Part shown: positions 49,465 through 58,623 of the stretch, one piece after another
Position numbering within the stretch: position 1 is the stretch's first letter
Layout of the letters: each line of letters opens with the position of its first letter
Source of the DNA: an uncultured Oscillospiraceae bacterium
GTDB lineage: Bacteria; Bacillota; Clostridia; Oscillospirales; Acutalibacteraceae
Length of the DNA: 64,000 bases
NCBI GenBank assembly: GCA_900541565.1
Contig: UQKB01000009.1
Coordinates: forward strand, 1 to 64,000
Direction of reading: 5' to 3'
Made by a program: the position numbers and the translations under genes
The notes under the pieces: generated by a model
What the model was told of the DNA's origin: nothing
Seen by the model: the letters and a program-made list of their open reading frames with translations, nothing else
The model's database searches: none

Positions 49465-51037
49465 AAGAACGCCTACTTTCTTCTATGTAGCTGTTTAAGC
49501 GTTTTTCCGTAGCGGCCAAAACGCCCTCTAACACTCGTATTTTTTCTGCCTCAGAGACGCCAATCCCGCGCATCTCAACTGTAACGCCCGTATAGGGGAG
49601 CTCTTTTTTTATCGCAAACTGTTCGGCTGCTTTCATAATTGTCTGCTCCTTTGTAAAAATTGTAATATGCCGCATTTGACCGTTACCATACAGTGTTATA
49701 GGACGTATATAACGGAATAAGCTTTTGTCCTGCCCGTCAAAAAATGCATAGCTTTCCTTTTCCTGACAAAAAATGACAACCCTTGCCGCTGTGCGGCGCA
49801 GAAAAGATGCCGTCTGTTCAGCGCGTCGGATCGGATCCTGTTGGTTTAAATCGCTGAACACCACGGCTTCTGCAGAAGAGGCAAAAATATGATCAGGGTG
49901 TGAAAACACAGCCGGGCTCTTTCGCATATGGGAAAGCTCCTGCAAAAGCAGCTCATCCCCGTCGGTGTCTACACTTTGTATGCCTATGGACTGCAAAAAG
50001 CGGACCGCACAGTCATATTGGGGCATATAGCGCCAATCCTTCAAAATACGATCATCAAAACAAAGCGTTTGCCCGGCGATGAATTGCATGGAACGCACAG
50101 ATGTAGAATAGGCCGCCGCTGCCTTCTGAAACCGCCCGGATATACAATAGCGTATCAGCTCAGACGGCATTGCAAAGGGAAGAATTTTTGCTTTCCCCTG
50201 AAAAACGCGGCGGTACATCCCAGCTATGTCGTCTGGGTGTGGTTTAATTACCAATTGGCTGTTCGGGGCAAACAGATAATCTGCAAACAGAGTATACAGC
50301 ATGTGCTGCTCCGAAAGCGTCATTAACCCCAGGTTTGCCATATGCTGGGTCAGCAGCAACGCACTGTTTTCAGACAATACAATTTTTTCTTTCACACCAA
50401 AAAAATGCAGAACCTGCTGTCGCTTTGCCTCCGGCATTTCCTGCAGGATGCGGTCAACGGAAAAGTCGGCCATTTTCGGATGTGTATAACCCGGTTTTTG
50501 TTTTTCTGCATCTGCAAGAATTTCACAGGCATACCGGTTTTCACCAAAGCAGCCTAAAGAAAAATAAAAATGGTACTGTGTTTTATTGCGTTTCATATTT
50601 TCCAAAGCAAAATCACGGTTGGAAAGAACGCCGCTTCCTTCTTCAAAGCAATGGTAAGAAAGCTTGTTTTTGATCACGTACCATCCAAAAGGGAAGTGGT
50701 CCGGGCACACATACAAGTTTTTTTCTCCCTTAACATGCACGCCTGCTTTTTTTAAGCATTTTTCCATTTGGCGGCAGCAGGCAGAAAGAATAAAACCTGC
50801 CGGCATTTTTTTTCGCTCCAAATACCGTTGATGTTCCAGGACAGAAAGCTCTTCTAAAAGCACAACCTTATCAAAAATCCCGGTGCTTTGGTAATGCTTT
50901 GCAAAAGCAACAGAATTTTTATGAATGTCCGATAGCAGCAATACCGCATTTTCCTGCGGATGAACCGTCATTTTATGCAGAACGCAGCATAAGACATGAT
51001 ACGTCGTTAACGCATAATAAATCATTCCGATCCTCAT
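49442..51037 (-). CDS. Polysialyltransferase-like glycosyltransferase 1
   Basis: This 531-residue protein begins MRIGMIYYALTTYHVLCCVL. It carries the three short motifs of bacterial sialyl/polysialyltransferases (GT38/GT52/GT80-like): CFEEGSGVLS (D/E-D/E-G catalytic motif, about 133-142), VIKPHPDD (HP motif, about 265-272) and YSTSVRS (Ser/Thr motif, about 312-318). These bind the CMP-sugar donor and supply the base. The last 100 residues are an unassigned extension. It overlaps its upstream neighbour by four bases. No close named homologue was recognised; it resembles the gene at 55359. Confidence 0.7.
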   Translation of the reverse strand: MRIGMIYYALTTYHVLCCVLHKMTVHPQENAVLLLSDIHKNSVAFAKHYQSTGIFDKVVLLEELSVLEHQRYLERKKMPAGFILSACCRQMEKCLKKAGVHVKGEKNLYVCPDHFPFGWYVIKNKLSYHCFEEGSGVLSNRDFALENMKRNKTQYHFYFSLGCFGENRYACEILADAEKQKPGYTHPKMADFSVDRILQEMPEAKRQQVLHFFGVKEKIVLSENSALLLTQHMANLGLMTLSEQHMLYTLFADYLFAPNSQLVIKPHPDDIAGMYRRVFQGKAKILPFAMPSELIRYCISGRFQKAAAAYSTSVRSMQFIAGQTLCFDDRILKDWRYMPQYDCAVRFLQSIGIQSVDTDGDELLLQELSHMRKSPAVFSHPDHIFASSAEAVVFSDLNQQDPIRRAEQTASFLRRTAARVVIFCQEKESYAFFDGQDKSLFRYIRPITLYGNGQMRHITIFTKEQTIMKAAEQFAIKKELPYTGVTVEMRGIGVSEAEKIRVLEGVLAATEKRLNSYIEESRRSCEETDHL

Positions 51038-53139
51038 TTCTTGAATTCTTTATCAAACAGGTCTTGCAGTGTTTCCATCGTATGGGAGGAAGTCCCTACT
51101 GTCCGATTTACGGGATAATCAGAAAAAAGATTGCGAAAATATTTTGGCCTGGATATAATAAAGCGGCAAACATGGTAAGCGTCTTCTCCGCAGATCCTGT
51201 ACATATAAGGGTACTTCTTAAACGCCTGCGTGTACGCTTCTATAAATTGCAAAACACCCTGCTGAAGCGCACGGATTTTTTCATAGCCTTCTACTTCCGG
51301 TAAATCAAAGCAAAAGCCGGGCTGTCCGTCTTTACCTTCTTCGTACTGCAAAAAGGAGGGCGTTGGGGAAGCAAGCATCATTTCAATCAATACACTGTAA
51401 AGCTGGCCTACGCGATGCCTGCGTTTTAATTCCCTGTTTTTTTGCTGAGAAAACATATAAGACTCTATATCGCCGGTAGTAAGCGGCGCTTCAATAATAT
51501 TTTGGTCATGAATGTAATTGGCGCCCGATATAAATCCATATATTTTACAATCCAGTTTCCACAAATCCTCTACCAGCACCTTTAGCGCAGAAACGCCGCT
51601 GGCTGCCCAACCAACGTCTACCGCTGCGGCACAGCGGGCGCCGGACAACTTTTCACGGTAATATTTTTTTGCTGCCTCAAAGCTTTTTGCATAGGCATTT
51701 TCTACAATGTGCCAATTATCCAGAAAAACGGCGACGATCTGCTCGTAATTTTCCTGCGTAAGTACCATATCCTTTGGAAAGCCGGCTTTTTCCAATACCG
51801 GCTGCATATCCGGCAGTTCCATTGCCTTGAGCATCTGATGCATGGTGATTTTTCTGGAGATTTTATATTTTATATAGCGCAAAAAAAATTCATTGCGAAA
51901 ATAACCGGCTGTCAAGCGGGTGGCGGCAGCGCGGGACCAATATACATATTGTGTGTTCTCTTTTGGATAAAGCATCTGATAGGCTTTTTGCAGGATATCG
52001 CCATCCCTGGATAAAAACAGCAACGTATCAATCCCTTTGGCTTTTACCCGCTCGTGGATCCATACGCAATAGCCCAGTATATAAAAGCCGGCGTATGCAT
52101 AGCCGTATTCAAAATATTGGTTTTCCCGGTATGCCCCGCAGCATAGGCGGTTATTTAAAACGCCTCGATATGCGCTTCCAATCAGCGCTGTCAGATCTGC
52201 TGCGCGGTGTGGGTTCCCCAAACGGTCAACATTCGGGTAATAGCATGTTTGAAGTCCCGCTTCTTTTGCGGCAAGTACGTCGGCGGTGTAATTGTCGCCA
52301 ATGTGCAAATATGTTTTTTCTGTTCCAATTTTTTCTTTTACATAAGGAAAAAGACGGCCGCTTCGTTTGGAAAAGCCGCATTCCTGCGACAAAAAAACAT
52401 GCGAAATTTCAGTGTAGCCGTTTTTATGCAGCGCTTTTTTAATAATATCGCCGGACAGATACATATCTGTGACGGCGATAATCGTTTTATTCAGATTTAA
52501 GGCCATATGATAAATTTCTTTCATATAGGGGTTAAACTGCAAAAGCGAAAGCTCCGTTTCTTCTTCTATCCGTATCGCTTTTTCTATATCGCATGCAACA
52601 TAACGCCGGAGCTTTTTATAAATATCCTGCAAGGTAACCTCATTGCTGCCGGTTTTGCCCATGGCCTCCTTGCGTGCCTGTTTTTCTGCCAGTACGCGGT
52701 ATCTGAAAAAAGAAGGGCAGTGCAGCTGCTCTCCAACCAGATAAAAGACCGCCTTGGGATCATCAAAGGGGCGTAAAAGCAGGGTGTCGAATACGTCAAA
52801 GGAGACTACGTCGCACAGTAAAAGCTTTTTTGCCATAGCCGTATAACTGGGCCTTCTGCAGGCACGGCTTTCCGGGCGTTTATAGAATGGATGGTTTGTG
52901 TAATCCCGCCGCTCCGCGGGAGCGGCCCGGTGCGAGTAGACCTTCCCAACAGCAGATGCCAGGCAAAGCAGCAGCAGGTACAAAGCCCGCCGCACAATAC
53001 CAATTTCGTCGGATTTTTCATGATAATACGCGTCTGTAATAAAGCGCCGGCGCATAACAACACGGGCAAAAGCACGGTCGATACGCTGTTTTATTTTTCT
53101 TTTTTTCCTTTTGTAAAGCTGTACAATCCGTCCTGTCAA
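51034..53139 (-). CDS. COG5610-type protein with HAD domain
   Basis: This 701-residue protein has a membrane-like hydrophobic stretch early (about 48-64), then a HAD domain (about 108-330) with nucleophile SFDVFDTLLLRP, VTDMYLSGDIIKKAL, SQECGFSKRSGRLF (motif III Lys) and LHIGDNYTADVLAA. The C-terminal half (about 350-700) has YVYWSRAAATRLT and AAVDVGWAASGVSALKV, as in COG5610 proteins found in surface-polysaccharide clusters. Their role is unknown. It overlaps both neighbours by four bases, in the middle of the operon. Confidence 0.8.
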   Translation of the reverse strand: MTGRIVQLYKRKKRKIKQRIDRAFARVVMRRRFITDAYYHEKSDEIGIVRRALYLLLLCLASAVGKVYSHRAAPAERRDYTNHPFYKRPESRACRRPSYTAMAKKLLLCDVVSFDVFDTLLLRPFDDPKAVFYLVGEQLHCPSFFRYRVLAEKQARKEAMGKTGSNEVTLQDIYKKLRRYVACDIEKAIRIEEETELSLLQFNPYMKEIYHMALNLNKTIIAVTDMYLSGDIIKKALHKNGYTEISHVFLSQECGFSKRSGRLFPYVKEKIGTEKTYLHIGDNYTADVLAAKEAGLQTCYYPNVDRLGNPHRAADLTALIGSAYRGVLNNRLCCGAYRENQYFEYGYAYAGFYILGYCVWIHERVKAKGIDTLLFLSRDGDILQKAYQMLYPKENTQYVYWSRAAATRLTAGYFRNEFFLRYIKYKISRKITMHQMLKAMELPDMQPVLEKAGFPKDMVLTQENYEQIVAVFLDNWHIVENAYAKSFEAAKKYYREKLSGARCAAAVDVGWAASGVSALKVLVEDLWKLDCKIYGFISGANYIHDQNIIEAPLTTGDIESYMFSQQKNRELKRRHRVGQLYSVLIEMMLASPTPSFLQYEEGKDGQPGFCFDLPEVEGYEKIRALQQGVLQFIEAYTQAFKKYPYMYRICGEDAYHVCRFIISRPKYFRNLFSDYPVNRTVGTSSHTMETLQDLFDKEFKK

Positions 53140-54740
53140 TCATCTTCATCCTTTTGATTATGGATTTTATAGAGGCTCGGGGTAAGAAGCGTCAGGCGCA
53201 ATTCCTTTGCACGTTTATTAAGCTGCGTGTTAATTTCTTCATTTTTTGTATGAAGCGGAATATCATAATTAAACACCGCATAGTCGGGCGACCAGTAATT
53301 GGACAAAGGGTCGTCCGAAAAGCCGTCCATCCCGGCTAAAAAAACGTCCTTTACAGTGCATTTTACCAGCAATTTCAGCAGCATGGGGCAGGCGCTGTCA
53401 GAGGCATATAACGAGGTATTGAGCAAAGAGGAATAGTTAACAATGGTCGCTGCTTCAGGCAAAGTGCGGATATTCGAGGTTGCCACAACCTTTTCCCAGT
53501 CCATTTCTTTGCCGCCTTCTTCATAACGCCGGTCGTTGGTTAAAAACAAAAGATCATACGAATAGTTTTCCGGTACAAAATTGACACTAATCACCAATGG
53601 GTTTTCCTGCGCGATAAATTGGTCAATTTGTTCTTTACAGGTAACGATCGAACGACCCGGGGCCAGTATCAGTACTTTTTTTCCCGACATTTTCCGGCGC
53701 AGCATATCAATGGCTTCTATATCGTCCACCGCATGCGATTGGTATTTTTGATAAAGCCGTTCGATCAGGTATTTGTCAAACTGTTCCCGTTTTTCTGCCG
53801 GTATCTGGTCAAGAATTTCCGACACGGCGCTGACCTGCATCGTCTGTTTGGACATTAAGTAAGAGGCGTAATTGGGGTGGCAGTTCTGGATAGAGGACAA
53901 AAAATATGGGCAGGAATACCCCCATCTGCTTGTAAGCGAAATTGTTGAAATATATTTATCCACAATCTCCAGAATAGGCAGGACGTTATAGCGGCTTTCA
54001 TATTCGCAGTTGTAATAGTTGATTACAAGCTCTGTGCAGAGGTTGCCCGCGCCGCGCCCCATCCCGCTTGCTGAACAGTCAAGAATCAACCCGCGGGAAG
54101 TTTTATACTCCAGCAGCTTTTGCGCGTTTGCAAACGACATCTGTAGGTTGTTGTGGGAATGGTAGCCAATCTTAATTCCTTCTGCCAGGTTATTATCCGC
54201 CAATATAACCTGGCGCAGCAGCAGTTTTCCATACATGGTTCCAAGCGTGTCCACCAGATAAAAGGCGTAGGGCCTTAACTGGTTTACGCGCTTAATCAGG
54301 CGGATCAACTCTTCGTCGGAGTACGAAGCAGTGCCTACCGGCTGCATGAACAGCTTATAACCCTTTTGCTTGAGCATTTCACCATAACAAAAGGCTTTGT
54401 CCATTTCTTCCGGATGAAAGGTAAGGCGAACACCACCCAGCCCTGTTTTTTGGGCGTCTGAAAGGGCAGACGGATTTATTTCCTTTTCACCTATAGCGAT
54501 CATCGCAACAAACAGTGTGTTGCTGCCCTCTGGCAAAAGCGCGTTGATTTCCTCAACGCTGTGGAACAAAGCCTGCCCTTCCTTACTGGGCAGATCAGTT
54601 AAAAACCCGCATTCTACAATATCGGCGCCGGATTTAGTAAAGCGATACAGCATATCCCGGATCGTTTCACGCCCAAATTGCCAATCGTTGACATACCCGC
54701 CGTCGCGAAGCGTGCAGTCCAATAATTTTACCTGTTTCAT
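53136..54740 (-). CDS. Pyruvate-aldolase-type (HMGL-like) TIM barrel with C-terminal extension
   Basis: This 534-residue protein has an N-terminal DRE-TIM metallolyase domain (about 1-300): LLDCTLRDGGYVNDW (metal Asp and catalytic Arg), a later VDTLGTMYG, metal His pair in YHSHNNLQMSFANA and GMGRGAGN. This resembles 4-hydroxy-2-oxovalerate aldolases, which join pyruvate to an aldehyde. A second domain (about 350-534) with KKVLILAPGRSI and LVISVNFVPENYSYDLLFLT looks like a nucleotide-binding MptE/DUF115-type fold. It overlaps the cytidylyltransferase gene by four bases, suggesting a role before CMP activation. Confidence 0.78.
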   Translation of the reverse strand: MKQVKLLDCTLRDGGYVNDWQFGRETIRDMLYRFTKSGADIVECGFLTDLPSKEGQALFHSVEEINALLPEGSNTLFVAMIAIGEKEINPSALSDAQKTGLGGVRLTFHPEEMDKAFCYGEMLKQKGYKLFMQPVGTASYSDEELIRLIKRVNQLRPYAFYLVDTLGTMYGKLLLRQVILADNNLAEGIKIGYHSHNNLQMSFANAQKLLEYKTSRGLILDCSASGMGRGAGNLCTELVINYYNCEYESRYNVLPILEIVDKYISTISLTSRWGYSCPYFLSSIQNCHPNYASYLMSKQTMQVSAVSEILDQIPAEKREQFDKYLIERLYQKYQSHAVDDIEAIDMLRRKMSGKKVLILAPGRSIVTCKEQIDQFIAQENPLVISVNFVPENYSYDLLFLTNDRRYEEGGKEMDWEKVVATSNIRTLPEAATIVNYSSLLNTSLYASDSACPMLLKLLVKCTVKDVFLAGMDGFSDDPLSNYWSPDYAVFNYDIPLHTKNEEINTQLNKRAKELRLTLLTPSLYKIHNQKDEDD

Positions 54741-55399
54741 ATGTGTTCTCCTTTGCGGACAAATCGGTTATAGAGCATGTCCGCAATTTCAAAATCAATG
54801 GGCTCGTTGATGTCGCAGGCTTCTATATCGCTGACCGGGATCAAAAACGGGCGGTCCCCAGTGCGGCGCCGTTGTTCCATCAACACTTCCCGCCTATAAA
54901 TATACAGCCCCGTGGTTTCTGCATATATTTCTCCCAAATCCTGCGTGCGCGGGATTTGGCGGATATCATACTGCGGCTTTCCATTGATCCACAGAAATTC
55001 GCGCAGCTTTTTTACAGTCAGCGCACTGTCGTATTCTCCGCTGCATACGGCCTGCAATCCTGTATGGACAGAAGCACAGGAAATAAACGGCGCGGTCGCA
55101 TGCGCCAGAACATAGATATCTGCATATACGTCCCGCGCAAACGCATGTAAAACATCTAAAATCAAAGTGGAGGAAGAATCCAGGCTGGGGTCGCGCGCAA
55201 GCCAGGAAACCCCCTCTGGTAAATATGTCTGGATTGCCGGATCACTGCAATACACGTAAATTTTATCCAGATTATCCACCTTGCGCAGCGTACGCAAAAT
55301 ATAGCAGATCAAAGGATCACCATTGTGGAAGGGCTTTGTGTTTTTTCCAGGCAGGCGTTCATTTTGAAGCTTTACCGGAACAAAGGCGACTGTTTTCAT
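54737..55399 (-). CDS. Acylneuraminate-type CMP-sugar cytidylyltransferase
   Basis: This 220-residue enzyme belongs to the family that includes CMP-Neu5Ac synthetase (NeuA) and KdsB. The CTP-binding start is VAFVPVKLQNERLPGKNTKPF; further marks are LARDPSLDSSSTLILDVL, LAHATAPFIS and DINEPIDFEIADML at the end. It couples CTP with an acidic keto sugar. ATG 55399 begins MKTVAFVPVK and lies inside the end of the upstream gene (41-base overlap). Which sugar is used cannot be read off, but the aldolase beside it suggests a 3-deoxy-2-keto acid. Confidence 0.88.
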   Translation of the reverse strand: MKTVAFVPVKLQNERLPGKNTKPFHNGDPLICYILRTLRKVDNLDKIYVYCSDPAIQTYLPEGVSWLARDPSLDSSSTLILDVLHAFARDVYADIYVLAHATAPFISCASVHTGLQAVCSGEYDSALTVKKLREFLWINGKPQYDIRQIPRTQDLGEIYAETTGLYIYRREVLMEQRRRTGDRPFLIPVSDIEACDINEPIDFEIADMLYNRFVRKGEHI

Positions 55400-56903
55400 A
55401 AGGCGGTGCACTCTCTTTCTCCGTTTTTGGAAGAATTTGTAAGTCAATGGTCAACACAGCTTTAGAATAACGTAAAGTGCGTTTTGTACAAAAGACAGGC
55501 AGAGCGCTGTGCAATTGCTTTTTTCCCAGGATAAGATAAAGATTATAGCTGTTTTCTGTAAGAAGGCTTCCTTCCTCCGGGCATAGTTTTGCATGCGCCC
55601 ATATTATGCTTTTGTCCGGCGGAAGGCAGGCTGCAAACGGAAGGCTTGTCGGTTTTTCTTCACCGTCGTCGTCCAACAGCAGCAAAACGGTTTTTTGAAG
55701 GTCCGCGTCCTGTAAAACGGGGTTGCCGGTAACATAAACAGGGAGGCCATGCGCCTGTATTGGAACATGCAGAATTTTCAAAAAATTGTAAAGCTGTGTT
55801 TCTTTTACCTCCGACAAGGTAAGAGCCAGGGCGGTATCTTCAGATGTCGCAAGCTTTAAAAGCAAAAAAGCCGCGGTATAATAGGCGTGCAGGTGCTCAT
55901 AGCCAGTTTCAATTTCTGTTGTAAATGTATAAACCTCCCGTGCAAAAGGGGCCATACCGCCTATAGAGGTGGAGCTTGCAGTGAGCACCCGTTGCACAGG
56001 ATGTGAAAAAACAAAGGGAAGAAGCTCTGCGTTCATCCGGCAGGGCAGAATATCTGCACCGGGGAAAATTCTTCGGTAATTTAACCAAATATCCTTCGGG
56101 TGCGGCTTAATAACCAGCTTGCAATCGCTTGCAAAGTAATCGACTAAAAGGGTCGTAATCTGCTCCTGTACATCCAGATCCTTCACAGCCATTGTTTTAA
56201 GAAATTGGGTCATATAGATACAGATGGGCAGCCTTTCTGTCACCTTAATAGGTGTTGCGTTATAATAGGCCAATATTTCCGGAACACGGTTTGGAATTTC
56301 GTTTTTCAGTGCGTCATATATCGAAAAATTTTCTGCCTTTTCATCGGCAAACCCTTCCACAAAATTGCGCATGTCGCACAGGCGGGCGGTTTCATACTCG
56401 CTGGTGCCGGCGCCATGTAAAAATTCAGAAATCACATAGTTTGTCAGGTTAATCTCCTTGGTAATTTGCATGTACCGCTTGCGCTGCGACAACATACCGC
56501 TTGCGTCTTCAATATAAACATGAGGAATACGGTTGGCAAGACAGTAAATGCCAAAGGACCATTGGTCGGAGCCAATATAAATTTTAGAAAACGAAGAAAG
56601 GTCCAAATGCAGCCAGTTTTCCATACACGTACAGACATTGCGGATAACCGACCGAATCTCTTCCGGTGTGCTGGATTCTGTCAAAGCGTTGCCCCGCCGC
56701 AGCTTAAATTGGTTTTCAGGAATCAAACGGACAAACGAAAACCAACCTGTTTTCTGTAATTTTTGCAAAAACTCGTCCCGCTGGGCTTCCGGCCATATGT
56801 ATTCAACCATAAAAAGCCCGGCTTCTTCATCTGGATGGCGGGACAGCCGGTGTACAATGCAATACAGAAGCTGATAGGTGGTCGATAAATGGTACAAAAC
56901 CAT
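55359..56903 (-). CDS. Polysialyltransferase-like glycosyltransferase 2
   Basis: This 514-residue protein begins MVLYHLSTTYQLLYCIVHRL, closely matching the start of the gene at 49442. It also carries the three motifs: YIEDASGMLS (acidic motif, with Ala for Gly), VIKPHPKD (HP motif) and ASSTSIGGM (Ser/Thr motif). The C-terminal 130 residues are unassigned. It overlaps the cytidylyltransferase gene by 41 bases. As with its relative, a CMP-sugar donor is likely. It begins 34 bases after the stop of the pseudo-HAD gene. Confidence 0.7.
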   Translation of the reverse strand: MVLYHLSTTYQLLYCIVHRLSRHPDEEAGLFMVEYIWPEAQRDEFLQKLQKTGWFSFVRLIPENQFKLRRGNALTESSTPEEIRSVIRNVCTCMENWLHLDLSSFSKIYIGSDQWSFGIYCLANRIPHVYIEDASGMLSQRKRYMQITKEINLTNYVISEFLHGAGTSEYETARLCDMRNFVEGFADEKAENFSIYDALKNEIPNRVPEILAYYNATPIKVTERLPICIYMTQFLKTMAVKDLDVQEQITTLLVDYFASDCKLVIKPHPKDIWLNYRRIFPGADILPCRMNAELLPFVFSHPVQRVLTASSTSIGGMAPFAREVYTFTTEIETGYEHLHAYYTAAFLLLKLATSEDTALALTLSEVKETQLYNFLKILHVPIQAHGLPVYVTGNPVLQDADLQKTVLLLLDDDGEEKPTSLPFAACLPPDKSIIWAHAKLCPEEGSLLTENSYNLYLILGKKQLHSALPVFCTKRTLRYSKAVLTIDLQILPKTEKESAPPYENSRLCSGKASK

Positions 56904-56937
56904 TTCTTAAAATGCTCCTTTCAAAAGGGAATCTTTC

Positions 56938-58356
56938 TTACATAGAAGCAGCCGGATGCCCCAAAAAGGATACCGGCGGCGTGTTCAAGAGCTGTCTTAG
57001 CGTTTCTTTTCCGGCGCAATATAAATTTACAGCGTCTTTCATGGGAACAAATTCCCCCTGTGTATATTTGGCGTAATCCCGGCAAAAATCCTGCGCACCC
57101 TTTACCATATCCGAGTCAACGCCGGAAAACAGGTCGGCAAGCAGCGCAGTATCCTCCGTTAAAAACGTTTGCAGGGAAAGAATGCGGATTTTAGCATCCG
57201 GGTTGTTATGACGCAGCTGCTCCAAAAAGGCGGAAAAGCGATCAGGCGCAATCCCCGTGTAAAGCACCTGGATATCGGTTGCATCAAAATGCTGTGTGCT
57301 GTTACACGTGGTTTGTGTATATCTGGCCGCCAGCCTTGCAAAGGAAGAGCGTTCCTGTGCATAGCAAACCGTAAAGCTGCTGCGGCATAAGGAAAGCAGT
57401 GCGTTTTCAAGCGGGCCTACGCACAAATACCCCAATTCATAAAGAAAATCTGGCCGCAATCGGCCGGAAAACACACGCGCCCCACAGATTGCGTCATACT
57501 TTTCTTTAAAGGCCGGACAAAGGCGCGGGTGCAGCGCATCCTGCATCAATTGAGCGGGAGCGCGGTAATAAATCGGTCTACCGCCGCGCTTTGTCAACGG
57601 TCTGATACAATGATTAAAGTCGGAAGAAACCACGCTGAACTGCTTTAGCCCAAGTCCGCAGGCCATTTGTGTTTTATTGGCACCTGCTTCACAGGAAACC
57701 TGAAGGCTGTCCCAAACGACCCCGTTGCATTCCAGTAAAGCTGCAAAAAAAGAAGAGGGGTAGGGCGAATCGATCACCAGATGAACGCCGATCTCATGAT
57801 AGGAAGCGATATCTAAAAAACGGATAATATAGCGGTTTGGTATCCAATTTGCTTTTGCAAAATTCAGTTCAGCCTCACAGGTGATGGTCCGGTTCAGGCG
57901 GCGGCTGAGCTCTGTATAAATTTCCTCAATCGGCCGGTGAATATCCTGTAATTTCTTGCGCAGAGCGGCAAACCCCGGGCAGGAAAAATAAGCTTCCAAT
58001 TTGCGGTAAAGGCTTTCTTCTGAAAGAACAGGAAGAAGCAGGCTACCCTGTACATCGCAAATTGCATGCGGTTTTTCCAAAATTTCAGAAGCCAAATCCT
58101 CAACCGGAAGGCGCAGATAACGCCGGGTAAGATAATGGCGGCCAATTGTCCGGCCAAAGGGAATACTGCGGATACCCGGCAATCGGTACAAAATGTTGCA
58201 GCCCAAAAGCTTCATGCCAAATTCCACCGGCTTGTTGGTGGCCTTTTCCCGGTCGCGGTTTTGCATGCAGATTGTGTAAAATTTTATTTGCGCGTTTCCA
58301 TTCGTGAGGATTGCGAAAATCTTTCTTACAAAATCAACAGACAGCTTTTCTAACAT
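56938..58356 (-). CDS. Degenerate HAD-like (pseudo-COG5610) protein, first gene of the glycan operon
   Basis: No family is obvious, but the middle aligns by eye with the HAD part of the gene at 51034. AICDVQGSLLLPVLS corresponds to VSFDVFDTLLLRPF, EIYTELSRRLNRTIT to DIYKKLRRYVACDI, VHLVIDSPYPSSFFAALL to IIAVTDMYLSGDIIKKAL, and LQVSCEAGANKTQ to VFLSQECGFSKRS. The first Asp is kept but the second catalytic Asp is lost (DVFDT to DVQGS), so phosphatase activity is unlikely. The 472-residue product may be a scaffold or binding subunit. ATG 58356 follows AAAGGGCGCGC. The upstream intergenic region is shared with a divergent gene. Confidence 0.6.
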   Translation of the reverse strand: MLEKLSVDFVRKIFAILTNGNAQIKFYTICMQNRDREKATNKPVEFGMKLLGCNILYRLPGIRSIPFGRTIGRHYLTRRYLRLPVEDLASEILEKPHAICDVQGSLLLPVLSEESLYRKLEAYFSCPGFAALRKKLQDIHRPIEEIYTELSRRLNRTITCEAELNFAKANWIPNRYIIRFLDIASYHEIGVHLVIDSPYPSSFFAALLECNGVVWDSLQVSCEAGANKTQMACGLGLKQFSVVSSDFNHCIRPLTKRGGRPIYYRAPAQLMQDALHPRLCPAFKEKYDAICGARVFSGRLRPDFLYELGYLCVGPLENALLSLCRSSFTVCYAQERSSFARLAARYTQTTCNSTQHFDATDIQVLYTGIAPDRFSAFLEQLRHNNPDAKIRILSLQTFLTEDTALLADLFSGVDSDMVKGAQDFCRDYAKYTQGEFVPMKDAVNLYCAGKETLRQLLNTPPVSFLGHPAASM

Positions 58357-58623
58357 GCGCGCCCTTTCCTTTCTTGCTTTTTTGAGGTTTTACTCCTTTA
58401 TAACACAACAGTTTATCTGCGTTTGGTAAAGGATAAAAAATTTTTACGTAAAATTTTTGTAATTTTTAATTGCAAATAAAAAGAATAGACGATCAAGAGA
58501 AAACATGCTATGATTGGTACTGCAAGAAAAAGCTGCATCACAGCAGTGGGACCTTTACGTATGAAGATTGGGTGATTTGGCTGTAAAAATATTACATAGG
58601 AAGAGATGCAACGGAGGTGCAAA

